A DNA stretch of 64,000 nt from Ptychodera flava (GCF_041260155.1 NC_091942.1:10926001-10990000); one strand, 5' to 3'. Positions 21,903 through 34,647 are shown, counted from the first letter of the stretch. Notes: generated by a model from the letters alone, not told the origin. A program made the numbers and translations.

Positions 21903-22033
21903 TACAACGTTTTTCATACCAGGTTCAACTAACTGTATAGTCAATAGATCAAGATCTAGACAGTCCCACTATGGATTTTTTTTTTTTATAGCAGTTGCTG
22001 ACAGGCACGGCAAACGCGTTCACCCCACGATCT

Positions 22034-24460
22034 AAGCATTACGTCAAAGCATATGAGCGTGCTAGGGTAGCATTAAAAGAAAGCGCTGTGCGACAGAAAC
22101 GGAATTGTGATAGGAGGTTACTATGGAAACCACTAAAGCGAGGGGATTTCGTTTGGGTGTTGAATAATAAACGAAAGAAAGGTGTGTCAGTCAAGCTAAG
22201 ACCAGTATGGGAAGGTCCATACATAGTACTCAACAAACTTTCAGATGTGTTGTACAGAATTCAGAAAGGTCCACGAGCAATGCCAAAAGTAGTTCATTAT
22301 GATAGGCTGAAGTTGTACACAGGTGATAGAATGAGAAACTGGCTTGCAGTAGAAAATAATGTAGAGGTAACAGTAGACCTTAATGATGATGAAATGTCAA
22401 TGACCGGGGAAGTGAATGATGAAGTAGTGAACGAGGGCTGTGTAGAGACAGAAGCTGGTGTAGAAGGTAGGTTAAATGAAACATTGAGCAATGGACAGAA
22501 TAGCGCTGTTCACGGTTACAGGTTTGTTACTAAATATAGCTGAACGCGCGCGACATCGGACACGCAGCTTGAAATGCGGACAAATTTTATCAATGTTGCA
22601 TGCCGTGGCTGTTTTTGCAGCTTGTACTCTGAGTCGTGAATATGTTTTTTAGTATTCACTCTTACACTAGCAGTCAGCCCACTGAGATGTATTTTCGTCG
22701 TTCTTGCATGCGTAATTTTCAAAAGCGTAATCTAAAAATGCGGACAAATATTTATTTTTGCATATTAATGAGAGAACAGTGACGTAAACTGTGAACGGCC
22801 CTATAGGAGACAGCAACACTGTGATGAGCCAGAGGCAGTAGAAACTAGGGTAGAAGAAGACATGGGGACACATCCAGTTAATGGCAAACCAAATGATAAC
22901 ACAGAACCAGTTAGGAGACGGTCAAAACGTACTATAAAGAGACCACAAAGATTCAGATTGAATGAGTTTGGATATTAAAACAAATGAATTGCATGCAGTG
23001 ACTAATATTGCATGTGCATGTCGATGGAATGTAAATTCAGCAATGGTTGGAATGTACTTAGTGAAGAGGTCTGTGAGCATAGAAAAGTACAGAGAAAGTT
23101 AAGGTGGAAGAATAAATTATGTAAAGTGTGTAGTTGCCATGGTATGCGAATGAATGCAGAAAATTATGCAGAGTGAGAGTTTGCAAATAGTATGAGAGTA
23201 GTATAGAGATAAGTTATGTAGTGTTAGTTAATAGTTTTATTGTTGTTTTTTCAAAGATAAACAGTAGATTTAATTTCATTTAATTTTCAATAGCTTTAAG
23301 TTTTATTTTAATGTCAATGTTTTATATGTCTGTATCTGACCTGTGCGAATCCCCCAGTACTTATCTGCCCTGTGCATTCCGAACCCCCCCCCCCCCAATT
23401 GACTGTGAACTGTACCGACCTTGTGCTGTATTATCTTTCACTTTAAGTAATACCCAGGAGGGCAATGACAATGTTCTTAGAAGGAGCTGTGTGAAACTTA
23501 TCAAAATTACCTTGAAATGTCGGCACCTTGGCCGCATTTCCACAAAGACATTTTATACATTTTAACCAGACAAGAGCATGGCTACATCCTGGATCAGATT
23601 CTAGGAGGAGGTCGCCAAAATATACACTTGGGGAATAGTTCCCCCTTCTCACAATTAAACCCTACTCAGTGCCTAAATATGATGGATTACAGACCATCTG
23701 TAGGTACATATGATCTGTACTTGCCGGACCATGACGCTGAGACCAGACTTTGCGTCCACTCCTTGACAATTTATCAAGGATCAAACCTTGAATGTCAAAT
23801 GCAATACATAGTGGATATAACTGTATGACTGAGCTTGGGTAGCTCACTCACGTCTCTGCACGCCTCCCTGCGGAGCCTGCTGTGTGTGCTGAAAGCCGAG
23901 ACTCTACGGTGTCAAGACTGTGGTCCCTCCATGGAGCAGAGTGACTGAACTACGAGAGAAGCACTTGGTGTGCATACACTTGGCCAGTTGTACCTGAACA
24001 GAGACAATCTCGACATCCTACGGAACCGCCGTACAGAACTTGAATTGCGGGACCTCTGATGCTAGGACAAACAACTGTGCACATGTGCTACGGGAAAGGA
24101 CTTGAACGGGATCTGTGTTGAAGTACCGGATCAAGGGATTGTATGCTCGACTGGACAGTGAACACTGCAGACGGACGCTTTATTAACCCGGGCAACTGTA
24201 GAGCTCATAGACTGTACTACACGTTACTCCTCTACCCCCTCTCTTACGCACAGGAGTCAGATAAGTTTTTCTTATTATTGTAAAATAATATTTCTTTTAT
24301 ATTTAATTAGAATAAATAGGAGAATTACTAAATTTTGTGTGTGTGTCTGGATTACTGTTGCATGGACAACAGCTGGTAACATTGATCACATGAAGAGTTC
24401 TGTCTCCCCACGTACCCACGGCCAGTAGAAACCAAGGCCTTCCAAATTAATTAACTCGTC
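22034..24460 (+). mobile_element. Ty3/Gypsy LTR-retrotransposon fossil (unit 1 copy)
   Basis: A broken partial element. The recognisable part is the C-terminal end of a Gypsy-type integrase, with the GPY/F module (PVWEGPYIVLNKLSDVLYRI) and KVVHYDRLKLY. It is followed by noncoding, LTR-like sequence with an AATAAA near 24309. A 301-bp MITE is inserted in it. The left edge is set by comparison with unit 3, where the flanking text (CCACGATCTAAGCA) runs on without the element. The right edge is uncertain and could reach about 25130, where unit 3 homology resumes. It is shared with unit 2, so it predates the recent 14-kb duplication. Confidence 0.75.
22501..22805. mobile_element. MITE, 301 bp, nested in the unit 1 Gypsy fossil
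   Basis: The unit 2 copy reads CAGAATAGGAGACAG without interruption. In unit 1 the same text is split at TA, with the element at 22503-22803 and TA repeated on both sides (ATA or TAG are also possible). The ends are imperfect inverted repeats: GCGCTGTTCACGGTTAC at left and the complement of GTAAACTGTGAACGGCC at right. The ends recall PIF/Harbinger MITEs, but the target duplication could equally be Tc1/mariner. Noncoding. Confidence 0.75.
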
Positions 24461-24552
24461 CCGAAAACAAATAAAATAAGTGTCACGGTTCCGCCCTTAC
24501 ATGGATACACAGCACTCCATCAATGGCATTGAAACAGCCAACTTTTATTATG

Positions 24553-24891
24553 CTGAAATATACAGAAACGCAGTTTTACATGTTGCCGTTCTGGCTACAG
24601 GCTTGAACTGAAACAATACAAAACACTTTCATTAGAAAATACACTGTTTGCTGAAGAAAATACACGTACATACATATATAATCCCGACAGAAGAACTATT
24701 TTGACAAAAGACTAATTACAACGCTTTCACATCAAACATTAAACAGAAACTAACTGAATTATTCCAGTACTGAGTTACAAAAGTACATTAAAATTGTGAA
24801 AATATAACTGGCTGTGAAGAATATAACTAACCTGAAATATACAGAAACACAGTTTTACATGTTGCCGTTCTGGCTACAGGCTTGAACTGAA
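24553..24891. repeat. 60-bp direct repeat pair, 279 bp apart (unit 1)
   Basis: CTGAAATATACAGAAAC and the text through GGCTTGAACTGAA occurs at 24553-24612 and 24832-24891 with one difference. The unit 2 counterparts are at 38412-38471 and 38691-38750. Probably short terminal direct repeats or a local duplication. Absent from units 3 and 4. Confidence 0.7.
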
Positions 24892-25342
24892 GCACGTTTC
24901 CTCGCACTTTTGCTTTTAACGGACTGAAACGTGGCAAAAGGTGCGAGTACTGCTATGTCTGTATTACTATTGGTGGATAAAAATGCAAATGAGACATACA
25001 GATGTCATTGAACCAACATATAAAAAACAAAACGACCAATCACGATAAGACAATTATCCTTGTATCCAATCAAATTAAAGTATATTGCGCACTTGTAAAA
25101 CCACACACTGCGACATAAGATCATTACAAATTGTAATATTTGTTCACTTCACCTGTAAGGCAACCTGTCTGATGAAAACTAGTGTGATGAAATGTGTAAC
25201 CGTACAGTGACTTTGCTTGATAGACTAGAAAGGGTCTATAAAACCAATTATTAATAGTTGTGCCCTAGAGCTGCATATACCCTATGTTATGTGAAATTTT
25301 CGCTGCGTTAACTGCGTTAACTTGTTCCTCACTTGCTTGCGA

Positions 25343-25735
<393 letters not shown>

Positions 25736-25824
25736 TGAGAGAAACAAACTTTGCTGTTTTCTCTTTTAATTAAAAAAAATCAACACTTGCATGGTGAAGT
25801 ATTTCATTTAGAAGAATAATTGGA

Positions 25825-26312
25825 TATTATTCCCTAATATTTTTCTTCGTTCAGCGAAGGAAAATACGAGTGACGTAATGACCGTGTCACCACGAGTCGA
25901 AGACGAGTGGTGACACGGTCATTACGTCACGAGTATTTTCAGAGCTGAACGAAGAAAAATATTAGGGAATAATATACTTATCACATGCACAAGCCAAGAA
26001 TTCGTTATTTTTTGCAAAATAAAATAAGTTTTCCATGACGATTCCGCGTTCAAACTTTGAACTACTTTAGGAATAAATATCAGTACGCCGTGCACAAGTT
26101 GTCAATCATTTCCAGTCGTCCGTCGTGTGCGTTAGCGCTCACGTTCGTCGTGTGTGGAGCAAATGACAGCTCTCGGTCTACACATAGGCTATCTTCCGCA
26201 AAGTTATAATCTATTTCAAAGATAGCATAGTCCTAGAAATTTATCACAGACGAAGATACGCTATTTTTCGGGAACAAATATCGACTGAATCTGAATCTTG
26301 TGCATGTGATAA
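25825..26312. mobile_element. Hairpin-capped TTATCACATG element, shortened copy (unit 1/2 junction)
   Basis: A 150-bp near-perfect hairpin (25825-25974, outer arm TATTATTCCCTAATATTTTT) is followed three bases on by an element with inverted ends TTATCACATGCACAAG (25978) and its complement ending at 26312. The hairpin core reads CGAGTCGAAGACGAG. The inner element is 335 bp here but 707 bp in the unit 2/3 copy, which retains an internal part absent here. The matching site after the unit 3 repeats (near 53275) is empty. Noncoding. Superfamily unknown. Confidence 0.7.
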
Positions 26313-26321
26313 TAGATGTTT

Positions 26322-26660
26322 CAGTATTTTTGTTCTGTATCTGTTTCCATAGTCTGTTCCATTAATCCATAATCACAAACATAGTCTAGATTAAACTTGA
26401 ATTGTTACGTATCTAACTTAACGATCTCTGAGTTGGGGCAACGGTCTGGTATCGTAATGCTTTTAGTGACTGAAGCTGAAGCAATAAGTCGTCGGTTGTA
26501 AGATCCACTTTATATATTTAAACAGCAGCGGTGTGGACTCCCTTCCCTATTACCAACTCTTACCGCTGATCCACGCTTTGTCTAGAAAGTGTAAATAGTT
26601 TCCAAATCTATATTGAATGATTCACTCAGTTACAGCTTTAATTCAATACACATGATACAG
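26322..26660 (+). promoter_or_regulatory. Conserved upstream module of SULT gene 2
   Basis: Counterpart of 10602-10958, ending at the candidate donor GATACAG|GTAACG. It lies about 1.3 kb before coding exon 1. Possible first noncoding exon and promoter; unproven. Confidence 0.35.
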
Positions 26661-27923
26661 GTAACGTCAGAAAATATTAAAGGACAGGAAATATTGCCAA
26701 AACAGGATGAGATGATCTTTCAACTGGAAGCGTTGGTCAACGTCAACCTCCGGTCATTTCTAACACAGGCAGGGCAATCTACTATCTATGTATCAGGTAA
26801 CTTTAGGGAGCCGTCTAAAATAGAAATTTTGACGACCGCCACCCCATTTAGAAAAGTTAAATATCAAGACATGTAATTGTAAAATTTAACAAAAATACAG
26901 TAATGGTAAAGACCTTTTATATCCTGGTGTGTCCTGCTAGATTATTATCGGTTATCTCATAACGGTTGAAAAAGGAAACAAACAAAATAATATTCAAAGT
27001 TACAACAAAATGTAGACATGAAAGCTCAGGCTATAACCAGTATCAAACCATACAGTATTGTTTACTTTGGATGGGTATCATGACAGGGTTTTCACTAAGA
27101 TATCTGACAGGGCAGAATTTGAAAGTACAGAGGGCTGAGAACACCGGGGAGGCTGAGGGAGAAAGTGTCAGAGGAGGTTGTACACTCTCTCGCGTGGAAA
27201 AAATTGAGAAATTGATCCGTGCAATGGTGCAGTCTGGTGCAATATCAGAGGTGTTTTCAATTTATATTTTTACTACGTAAAACTGTTAGAACACACCAAG
27301 GGGGAGAGCGCGAGAGGGGCTGTCTCATCGAAAATTTTTAGAAATTAATGTGTGAAATTGTGCAATCTGAGAGGTGTTTCAAGTCATTTTGCACCAAAAA
27401 TTGAGTAAACCCCTTCTTTCTCTCCACATTTTCAGCAACCCCCTTGTAACTTTCGATTATTTGAGTGACCTTCCTCACATTCCTCCAATCCTCCTGGGCG
27501 TAAATCATGACGGCCCCCTAAGCATACGTCAAAACCATGGATGTAAATTTGTTTACATCCATAAGTTCATTACTATTAAACATCCGAAATCACCGGGGCG
27601 GGAGGGGAAGGGGTTACACACTGTTTTCTGTGGTACGTTTTACCTATAAAGACGAAAATGACATGGAAAATGTGGCATTTTCAGACTAGTATTCAGTTGT
27701 TGATAAAGTGCATGTATGGCCATGTTGATAATAAGTACTTTGATAAATTTTGACTTTGATTGAATTTGATTTGTTAACACTAAGAATAGTAAACTGTGCT
27801 ATGCAGTGAAGTCTTATGGTGGACGCAAAACAAAAGAATTATTATTCAATTACTTCGGGCAAATGTCTTAAAGGCATATCGATATTCTAATCTCCCCTCT
27901 CGCTCGTCTTTGTTTACTTTCAG

Positions 27924-30900
27924 AGGGTAGTCTGCTTTCAAGAAAGTTGATGCAAGTGGAACGATGGGTTTTAGACCTCCATCAGAAAAATTTGTCAACT
28001 TTGAAGTTCGTCCAGATGACGCATACCTTATCACATTCCCCAAGTCTGGTAAGAGATTGGTTTTCCTGGCTTTTCACTGTACGATCAATTGGTGCCATGC
28101 TCGAGTATATAAGGTCTTGGGGTGAATCCATTGCACTTTATTCCTGTTTCAGAAGTTATTTAGCTATAATAGCAGTTACCTTGTTTCCTCCTTTTTGTTG
28201 TTGAAAGATTCTACATTACCGAAGCTATAGAGTCCAAAATTATCTTACACGCCCATAAAACATCTGATCGTTTGCCCGAAAACAAACTGCATATATTTTT
28301 CATCACAACCGACACAAAAGCTTTACGCTGGCATCCTGAAGTGATCTCACCTGCCAACCCCAAAGTCAAAAGACAATGCTCAAAAGAGTTTTACAGCTCA
28401 ATTTTCCCTTTTGGACAATTACATTGTTCAAGTAAAACCACTTTTTTGTTGGAAAAAATAATGAATGGATAATAATCCGAATAATCCGACGTGACTTCCT
28501 GAGCGATGTGTCTATGCCTAGTGCTGACTCTTATAATTTGACAATAAATTCAATTCGACAGGAACCACATGGATGAAGGAGATTCTCTCCCTTATTCGAA
28601 ATGGTGGTGATGTTGACGCTTTGAAGGGAACATCCATAGATATGTCTATTCCTCAGCTGGAGTTGGTAGTCACCGATTTCCCCGGGAAAGATAAAGTCTC
28701 CGAGATGCTGGATATAACCCCTGATATCAGTTTGACAAGCATGGAATCACCGAGATTGCTTTGCACGCATCTCGACTACACATCACTACCGACGCAACTC
28801 CAGGGCAATAAGAAAGCAAAGGTGCCATTAGAAGTCTTTTATCTTTGCATGTTACATTCTGAAGTGATATTTGAGAATACATGTTGGCTGTGAGATCATT
28901 CAAAGTCGTTCTTTTGAAGCTATCGATAGCCGAACTTTAAAGGTCCTTTTTTCTCGTCAGAAGATCAAGTAAGTCTAGAATAGGCTCTGTAATCCTGGGA
29001 TAGCAAATTCTTGAAACATATTAAATTCGTCAAAGGTCAGATGAATCGCACCGACTCTACCCCCATCCTCACCCCCGACACGTTGGTCAGACTTAGCTGG
29101 CAGGGAATTAACTGCATGTGGCTTGCCAACAATATATTCGTGTGTCACATATTTTCATGTGTCACCAATTTCAGTTAATCATACCCCTATTTTAGCCAAG
29201 TTCTGTCAATACGTGAAATTGTAAAGTATACATACTTGGACCAACTTACACTTTTCGTCACACATACACGTTTAATTGACGAGTTATGATCAGTTGTGAT
29301 GAATTTCTTCCTTCCAACTCAACGTCTGCAATTTCGTTTTACTTTACAGATAATCTACCTCGCACGAAACCCCAAAGATGTGGCGGTGTCTACTTATTAC
29401 TTCGAAAAGCTTCTCGCCCAACAGAAGTTAATAAAATCCGGGAAGACTTACGACTGTTTCAGTGATTATGTTGTGGACTTTGTCAATGATTTAGCAAATT
29501 CATGGGGAGCATGTAAGTAGAAATCAACACCCGCTCATTTATTTTGAGTTTCGCTTATTTACTTTTTGCTGAGTCATCACAGTCAAAATTCGATTTTTAG
29601 AGAAAAATATTACACCATGGGTTCACCTACAAATAAGTCAAGAAATTATACCGTTAAAGAGTTATTTACATTATTTTTCTTTTTTAATCAAATTTGAACG
29701 TAAATGACTCAGCAAAAAGTAAATTAGCGAATCCCAAAATACCTGAACGGATTTTAATCATATACTTCAATTACTGGATGATCCCAAAGTGGCGTGAGCT
29801 TGCAGAACTTTTTTGTCACTTCTGGAATCTCCTCACGAGGCTGTGTCAACTAGACCACGGTCATTTTAGAGAACAGTGATTACCAGTATATGCCAACCAC
29901 ATATGTTGCATGGCGTGCGGTGAGCGCAGAAGCGCCGGGCACGAGCAGGCGTGGAGCCGCCGCAGGTGCAGATCTTGGGTGGTAGCAAATATTCAAGTGA
30001 GAACCTTGAAGGTCGAAGCTGCGAAGTGGAGAAAGGTCCCATGTGAACAGCAGTTTAACATGGGTCAGTCGACCCTGAGAGACAGGAGAGCTCCGTTCTG
30101 ACGCAAGGGGACGCTTGTTGAGACAAAATCCCTCCCTGGTCCATCCCCAATCACAACTTTCGATGTCGTAAAAAACAGAACGTTCAGCTATTAAGGCATT
30201 TCTGTCTTTATGAGACTGTTCACAGTTGAAAGAGTGTGTTGGAACAACAGAATATAAGCAAAAGCTATAAATGGCCAATCACCACCAGGTTACCATCTAC
30301 AGAACAAAATTACAAATGGCTCCGAAAATAAAAGATGATGTCAAGAATTGTCAACTCTGTTTTAGAGAGTTCATTATAGTCCTCCAATGAAAGACAATCG
30401 ATATTGACATTCTGATTGATATTACCCGGAGTCGTCATATTGAAAACTGGTCTTTTTGTCATCTCACGGAGCAAAAGAGAAGAGAATTCATGTTTGCTGA
30501 GAAAAATCAGTATGAGAGTGCCATTAACTTCATTATTAATTTATTTATTTATTTATTTATTTGTTTATTTATTTATTTATTTGGTTTTTTTGTTTATTTA
30601 TTCATTCACATTTATACTGGTTTGCTACCTCAGTCAAATGCACTGATTTCAAGGGAGGACCAGTGTAAAATAAAAAAATAAACTATTATAATCAATGAAC
30701 TCAAAATACATTAAATTGCAAAATACAAAACATGGCTGAAAAATGAAAGTCACGTGGCAAACAAAAGGTTAGACATATAAAATAACACTGCAAAAAATCC
30801 AACACAAAAATAAATCTGCTCCATTTCTGTTTCTTACCAGACAGCGGAATGCATTGGCACGACCATGCAATGGAGTTTTGGAGAAGACGCCATGACGAGA

Positions 30901-33450
30901 ATGTTCTTTTTCTGAAATATGAAGATATGCACAAGGTAAAGTTCATGCCTTTGTGCGTCGTAAATTTTATGCTTTGGTTTTACTCTTGAATCACCATTTG
31001 ATTAAATCACGCATCGTCTCTGTAATTATCTCTCATCAAATATGCAGCGTTCTACAATCAATCGCAAGCTCTTTTTGCCTCTCAGAAGAAATAAAAAAAT
31101 TCCAACCTTCACTTTCTTTATTTGTTGATCAAGCATGCTATATGTGGTTCAAATGTAACGTGCTCTATTGCAGGCTGAAATTGTCGTTTGTAAATTTAGA
31201 ATGCGCCTTGGCCTCGGGGACAGATATTCTGACCCAATATATGTATTTTAATCTATCACGTGTTAGGATTCATTTTGAAGCTTTTTAAGTAAGTGATGGT
31301 TTCACAGGGTTACAATTGTGAAGGTAGAAAAAATCCTCTGTAGAATTGATACAGGGATGGGGACATTTTGATTTTCAATTGTCGGTAAATATTAGGTTGT
31401 TTGCTTCAGTCTTTAGTAAAGATAGCAGGGTGACCCCGGGGAAACGATAAGTAATTTTTTGACCATTAATTAATCAATGATCTGATTAATGTATCGCTCA
31501 GATAACTAAACAGAAAAGCAAAGCAATTTCTGGGACCCTCTTGAAATATTTTTGGGGTACTAACATCATGTGTAAATACCAATGATTTTACAGGACATAC
31601 GTTCTACCATAAGTGCCATCGCAACATTCTTGGACGTGGTTCTGGAGGAGAAATCGCTGGACGCCATCGTTGCAAACACCAGTTTTGAGGCTTCGAAAAA
31701 GAATCTTAGGACGCTGCGGGCAAAGTATTGCAAATACCGCCTCGGAGTGGACCCAGAAACACAGTCACCATTTGTGAGAAAAGGTAGTTACATGATTATC
31801 TGAAGAAAGTATAAAAATCTCTCACAATTGAAGACGGGCTTTGAAATCTTTGTCCGAGTGAATTTTGGGTCAGCAGGTCAAAATAAAGCCGATAGGCCTA
31901 AAGGTAGTCAAGGGCAGTTCGGAGAGGTCTTTTCGGTCTGGACGTGTTTTCTATTAAACCCTGTAATAATTTCCTCCATCCGTAATAATTCAACAGACCC
32001 TTCTGATGATACATTGTTCCACAGAGTAATATCATAGACAGAGTGGCAACAGCTATTGTTTAAGGCGTGAAGCGGTTACGTAAGCAATCCATGTTTGCCT
32101 CGCCTAACGAAGCTCTTGGCTCTCTTTTCCGAAGAGTGCCGACCATGCACCCTTCGGTAATTTTCGGATTTTCACCAATTGTTAAGCGAAAGTATGTTCG
32201 ACAAAGCGTGTGTTGTAGTTGTCGTGTGGTGCTAATCGGAATTGATGTGCTGGCGTAAACGCGAGTGTTTTGAGCTTCAGGAAAGTGGGTTTTACCGTTT
32301 TAAAAATTCCTCTCATATTTTCATGAATATATAATGAGTGTGTTTGAACCAAATTTGAAAGTCTTTTATCGATACTGTCTGGTTTTACTCAATGGTTTAC
32401 GGTCAGTCACACCGTCTTTTACACGTGCGCCAAGAAAGGACATGTTTATGAAACTGCTGGCGTGTTATGTTTTGATTGGCGTGAGGCAGTGTTTCTGGCC
32501 TGAGAGCTCACAAAGTAACTATGGTTGCTACACGACTGGCAGTACGATGCCATCTCGTCGTATGTTTCGCATAATCTCGTGTAATTATCAACCACAAACC
32601 AAGCCTCCAAAAAGGTTAACACCTTTAAAGCTCATTTTAATATGAAAAGCCAATAGTCTACCGAGACGACCATGGAACAAAAGGCATGCAAGTGTTGCCA
32701 CTCTGTCTATGATATTACTCTGTGATTGTTCTTAGTGAGCGGTACTCTCACGTACCCGGTCGAAGTGGTTACATCCGGCCTAATGTCGATACATCTTGTC
32801 TTTTAGACTGAAAGATTCTGTTATGCATTGGTCTCCTCCATCTTGGGGATGGAGTTGGCGAAGACGCATACACGATTCATTCTTTCAGTATCTCTTGTCT
32901 GTTTGCTTTCTTCGTTTAGAGCCGAACTTCGTAAGTTTGAGCAGAAACACTTTATATCAGTGCGTCTGACGTCTGACATTCAATGTGAGAAAAGTCCTAC
33001 AGAGAAAGATACGAGACCAACATATCGCCATTCTGTTACTGATAGTACCCTTTTAGAATTTAACCTTCTCTGAAGATATGTTAATATTAAAGGGAGAACG
33101 ACTGTAGCAGTTAGAAAAAAGGCTGAAGTATAACTGTTTTCATTTCTTGAGTTTTACTAAATTACCCTGTTAAAACGTCTGAAAATTTGAATTGTATTTA
33201 TAACCACAACTTATTGAATCGCCCAGAATATAGTTGGCACACTGCCTGTATCTTTTTTTTATTTTGGAGGGGGATATAGTTTGAGACAGGTCACATATTT
33301 TCCCTGAAATGACAAATTGCAACACTTTTGATTCCAGGCAAGGTCGGCGGCTGGAAAGAACACTTCACAGTTGCAGACAACGAGATGTTTGATGCAAAAT
33401 ACCAGGAATGGATGAAAGACAGCGAACTTGAATTTGACTTTGAACTTTGA
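27924..33450 (+). CDS. Cytosolic sulfotransferase, gene 2 of the array (six exons)
   Basis: Coding exons: 27964-28048, 28562-28821, 29350-29512, 30841-30935, 31594-31783 and 33338-33450, giving 301 residues with no interruption. PAPS loop TFPKSGTTW, catalytic His98, ARNPKDVAVS, FLKYEDM, RKGKVGGWK and the KxxxTVxxxE dimer motif are all present, and Cys96 again replaces the usual Lys. It differs from gene 1 mainly in exons 1-4 (STYYFEKLLAQQKLIKSG and ANSWGA against SNYYFEKLLAQQKIIKSG and EYSFGS) and has His at position 273 (KEHFT). The 3' part matches gene 1 almost exactly. An upstream ATG (27949) opens an overlapping frame in another phase. Intron 3 contains a 28S rRNA fragment and intron 5 a 705-bp transposon. 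A candidate AATAAA is at 34160. Acceptor substrate unknown. Confidence 0.9.
29905..30118 (+). rRNA. 28S rRNA fragment (pseudo-rRNA) in intron 3 of gene 2
   Basis: TGGAGCCGCCGCAGGTGCAG, TAGCAAATATTCAAGTGAGA, GGTCCCATGTGAACAGCAGT and AACATGGGTCAGTCGACCCT match the conserved large-subunit rRNA segment around GGTGGAGCCGCCGCAGGTGC...CATGTGAACAGCAGTTGAAC...GGGTCAGTCG. Only about 210 bp is present, sense to the SULT gene, with substitutions and a small duplication (CGAAGCTGCGAAGTGG), so it is a dead fragment. It is absent from genes 1 and 4 and present in gene 3 (44087-44295). Edges are approximate. Confidence 0.85.
30530..30680 (-). repeat. (TTTA)n tract plus short retroposed tail in intron 3 of gene 2
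   Basis: Counterpart of 17100-17225 with an expanded (TTTA)n of about 70 bp. Confidence 0.5.
31199..31450. repeat. GGTGACCCC dispersed repeat in intron 4 of gene 2
   Basis: Same word order as 17749-18022. Confidence 0.6.
32013..32731. mobile_element. 705-bp transposon with 31-bp perfect TIRs in intron 5 of gene 2
   Basis: Element 32020-32724. The first 31 bases (starting CACAGAGTAATATCATAG) are the exact complement of the last 31. ATTGTTC at 32013-32019 is repeated at 32725-32731 as a 7-bp target duplication. Genes 1, 3 and 4 carry the uninterrupted site (CATTGTTCTTAG at 18597 in gene 1). No transposase domain was found, so it is nonautonomous. A 7-bp duplication is unusual: hAT and P normally make 8 bp, Dada 6-7 bp. 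Perfect TIRs and absence from the duplicated partner show it is young. Confidence 0.9.
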
Positions 33451-34647
33451 TGGAATTGGTAGTATTCTGTACTACTGCTCTTTGCTTCAGTCAGCCAAAC
33501 AAAAGGCACACCTGTCTATAATATTGAACAGGTTCCTGAGGTTCCTATGGAACACTGAAAACTCAAAGTAACAATGCTAAGCCGCTTTTTGTTGATTTCT
33601 TAGTACAAATAGTTCACATGCATAGAACACCCAACCAGCGACTGTAATGTCATGTTGATCAATATGATGCCATATTTTCTACAGGAAATTAAAACTGCAT
33701 TGAAATACAAATGTCTGTTCCTTTAAATTAATGGTGTGTTCCCTGTAAGTGAGAAAACTTTCAAAAAAATGTAAAACAGAAATTATTTTCTAGTGATTCT
33801 CAGAATCTGTGAACGTTATTTTAGAGGCGAGACTTTTACTCCGCACAAAGAAAAATCAAGGAACGTTTGTTGCAGTCCATCATGAGTTTTTCGAAACACG
33901 AAGAGTGGCAAAGCAGTACTCGTTGGGGTTTCTTTTAGTTGCACTGTAATTTACCGAGGTTGATAAATATCGTGTCCTTACACTTCAAAACTACAGTTAC
34001 GTGAAATGATGGGAACTAAAGTGTCAAAACAACAAATATGGATAGAAAGTTATACATAGCTAACAAAGTTCTTAGTCATAAAGCAAATAACAAACACCAA
34101 GTACATCAAGTCTCCCGGGTTACCCAGAGCCGATCGAACTTGGTTTGTCTACTTTTTGAAATAAAATTGACAATTTAAAATATGGACTCTGTTATGAGCA
34201 GCCAATGTAGTCATATATTATGTCGGGATGAAATCCTCTACTGAGGTGAATAACTACAATATATCCTTATCAACACTCCCCTTCTCCCAAATTCATAAAA
34301 ATTGTCCGAGAACTGGGCATAAACGAAATATTACCCTCTTATAGAGCCACGTATAATTATTGTTTTATAAAATTCATTACATTGATTACATTTCGAGAGG
34401 ATGTGAAAACTTTATAAACAGAGCTATTTCTTTTCAAAGTTTCTTGTCTGTAATTATGTAAGACAGTTGCTCGAATGAGAGCTGTGGTAAATCGTGGCTC
34501 AGCATAAGTTTCAAATTTTCGTGAAAGTTAGCATTCAAAGCCATATACAATTCAAATTTGCAGAAATACACAATATTGTTGGAGTCGTTGAAATCAGTAA
34601 ATCTTTAAGACTTAAGTGTTATCATAAAGAAATGTTGTTCAATCTTC

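Noticed and set aside
26613-26876. 87-codon frame just upstream of genes 2-4 (ENIKGQEILPKQDEM)
   Set aside because: It is kept open in units 2-4 with one 3-base indel, but the substitutions mostly alter residues, it spans the candidate GTAACG donor, and the unit 1 copy is cut by an insertion. Not enough to call a gene.
32067-32645. Frames of 63 and 103 codons inside the 705-bp element, considered as a transposase
   Set aside because: No catalytic DDE pattern, zinc finger or hAT dimerisation motif is visible, and the element is too short for an autonomous copy.
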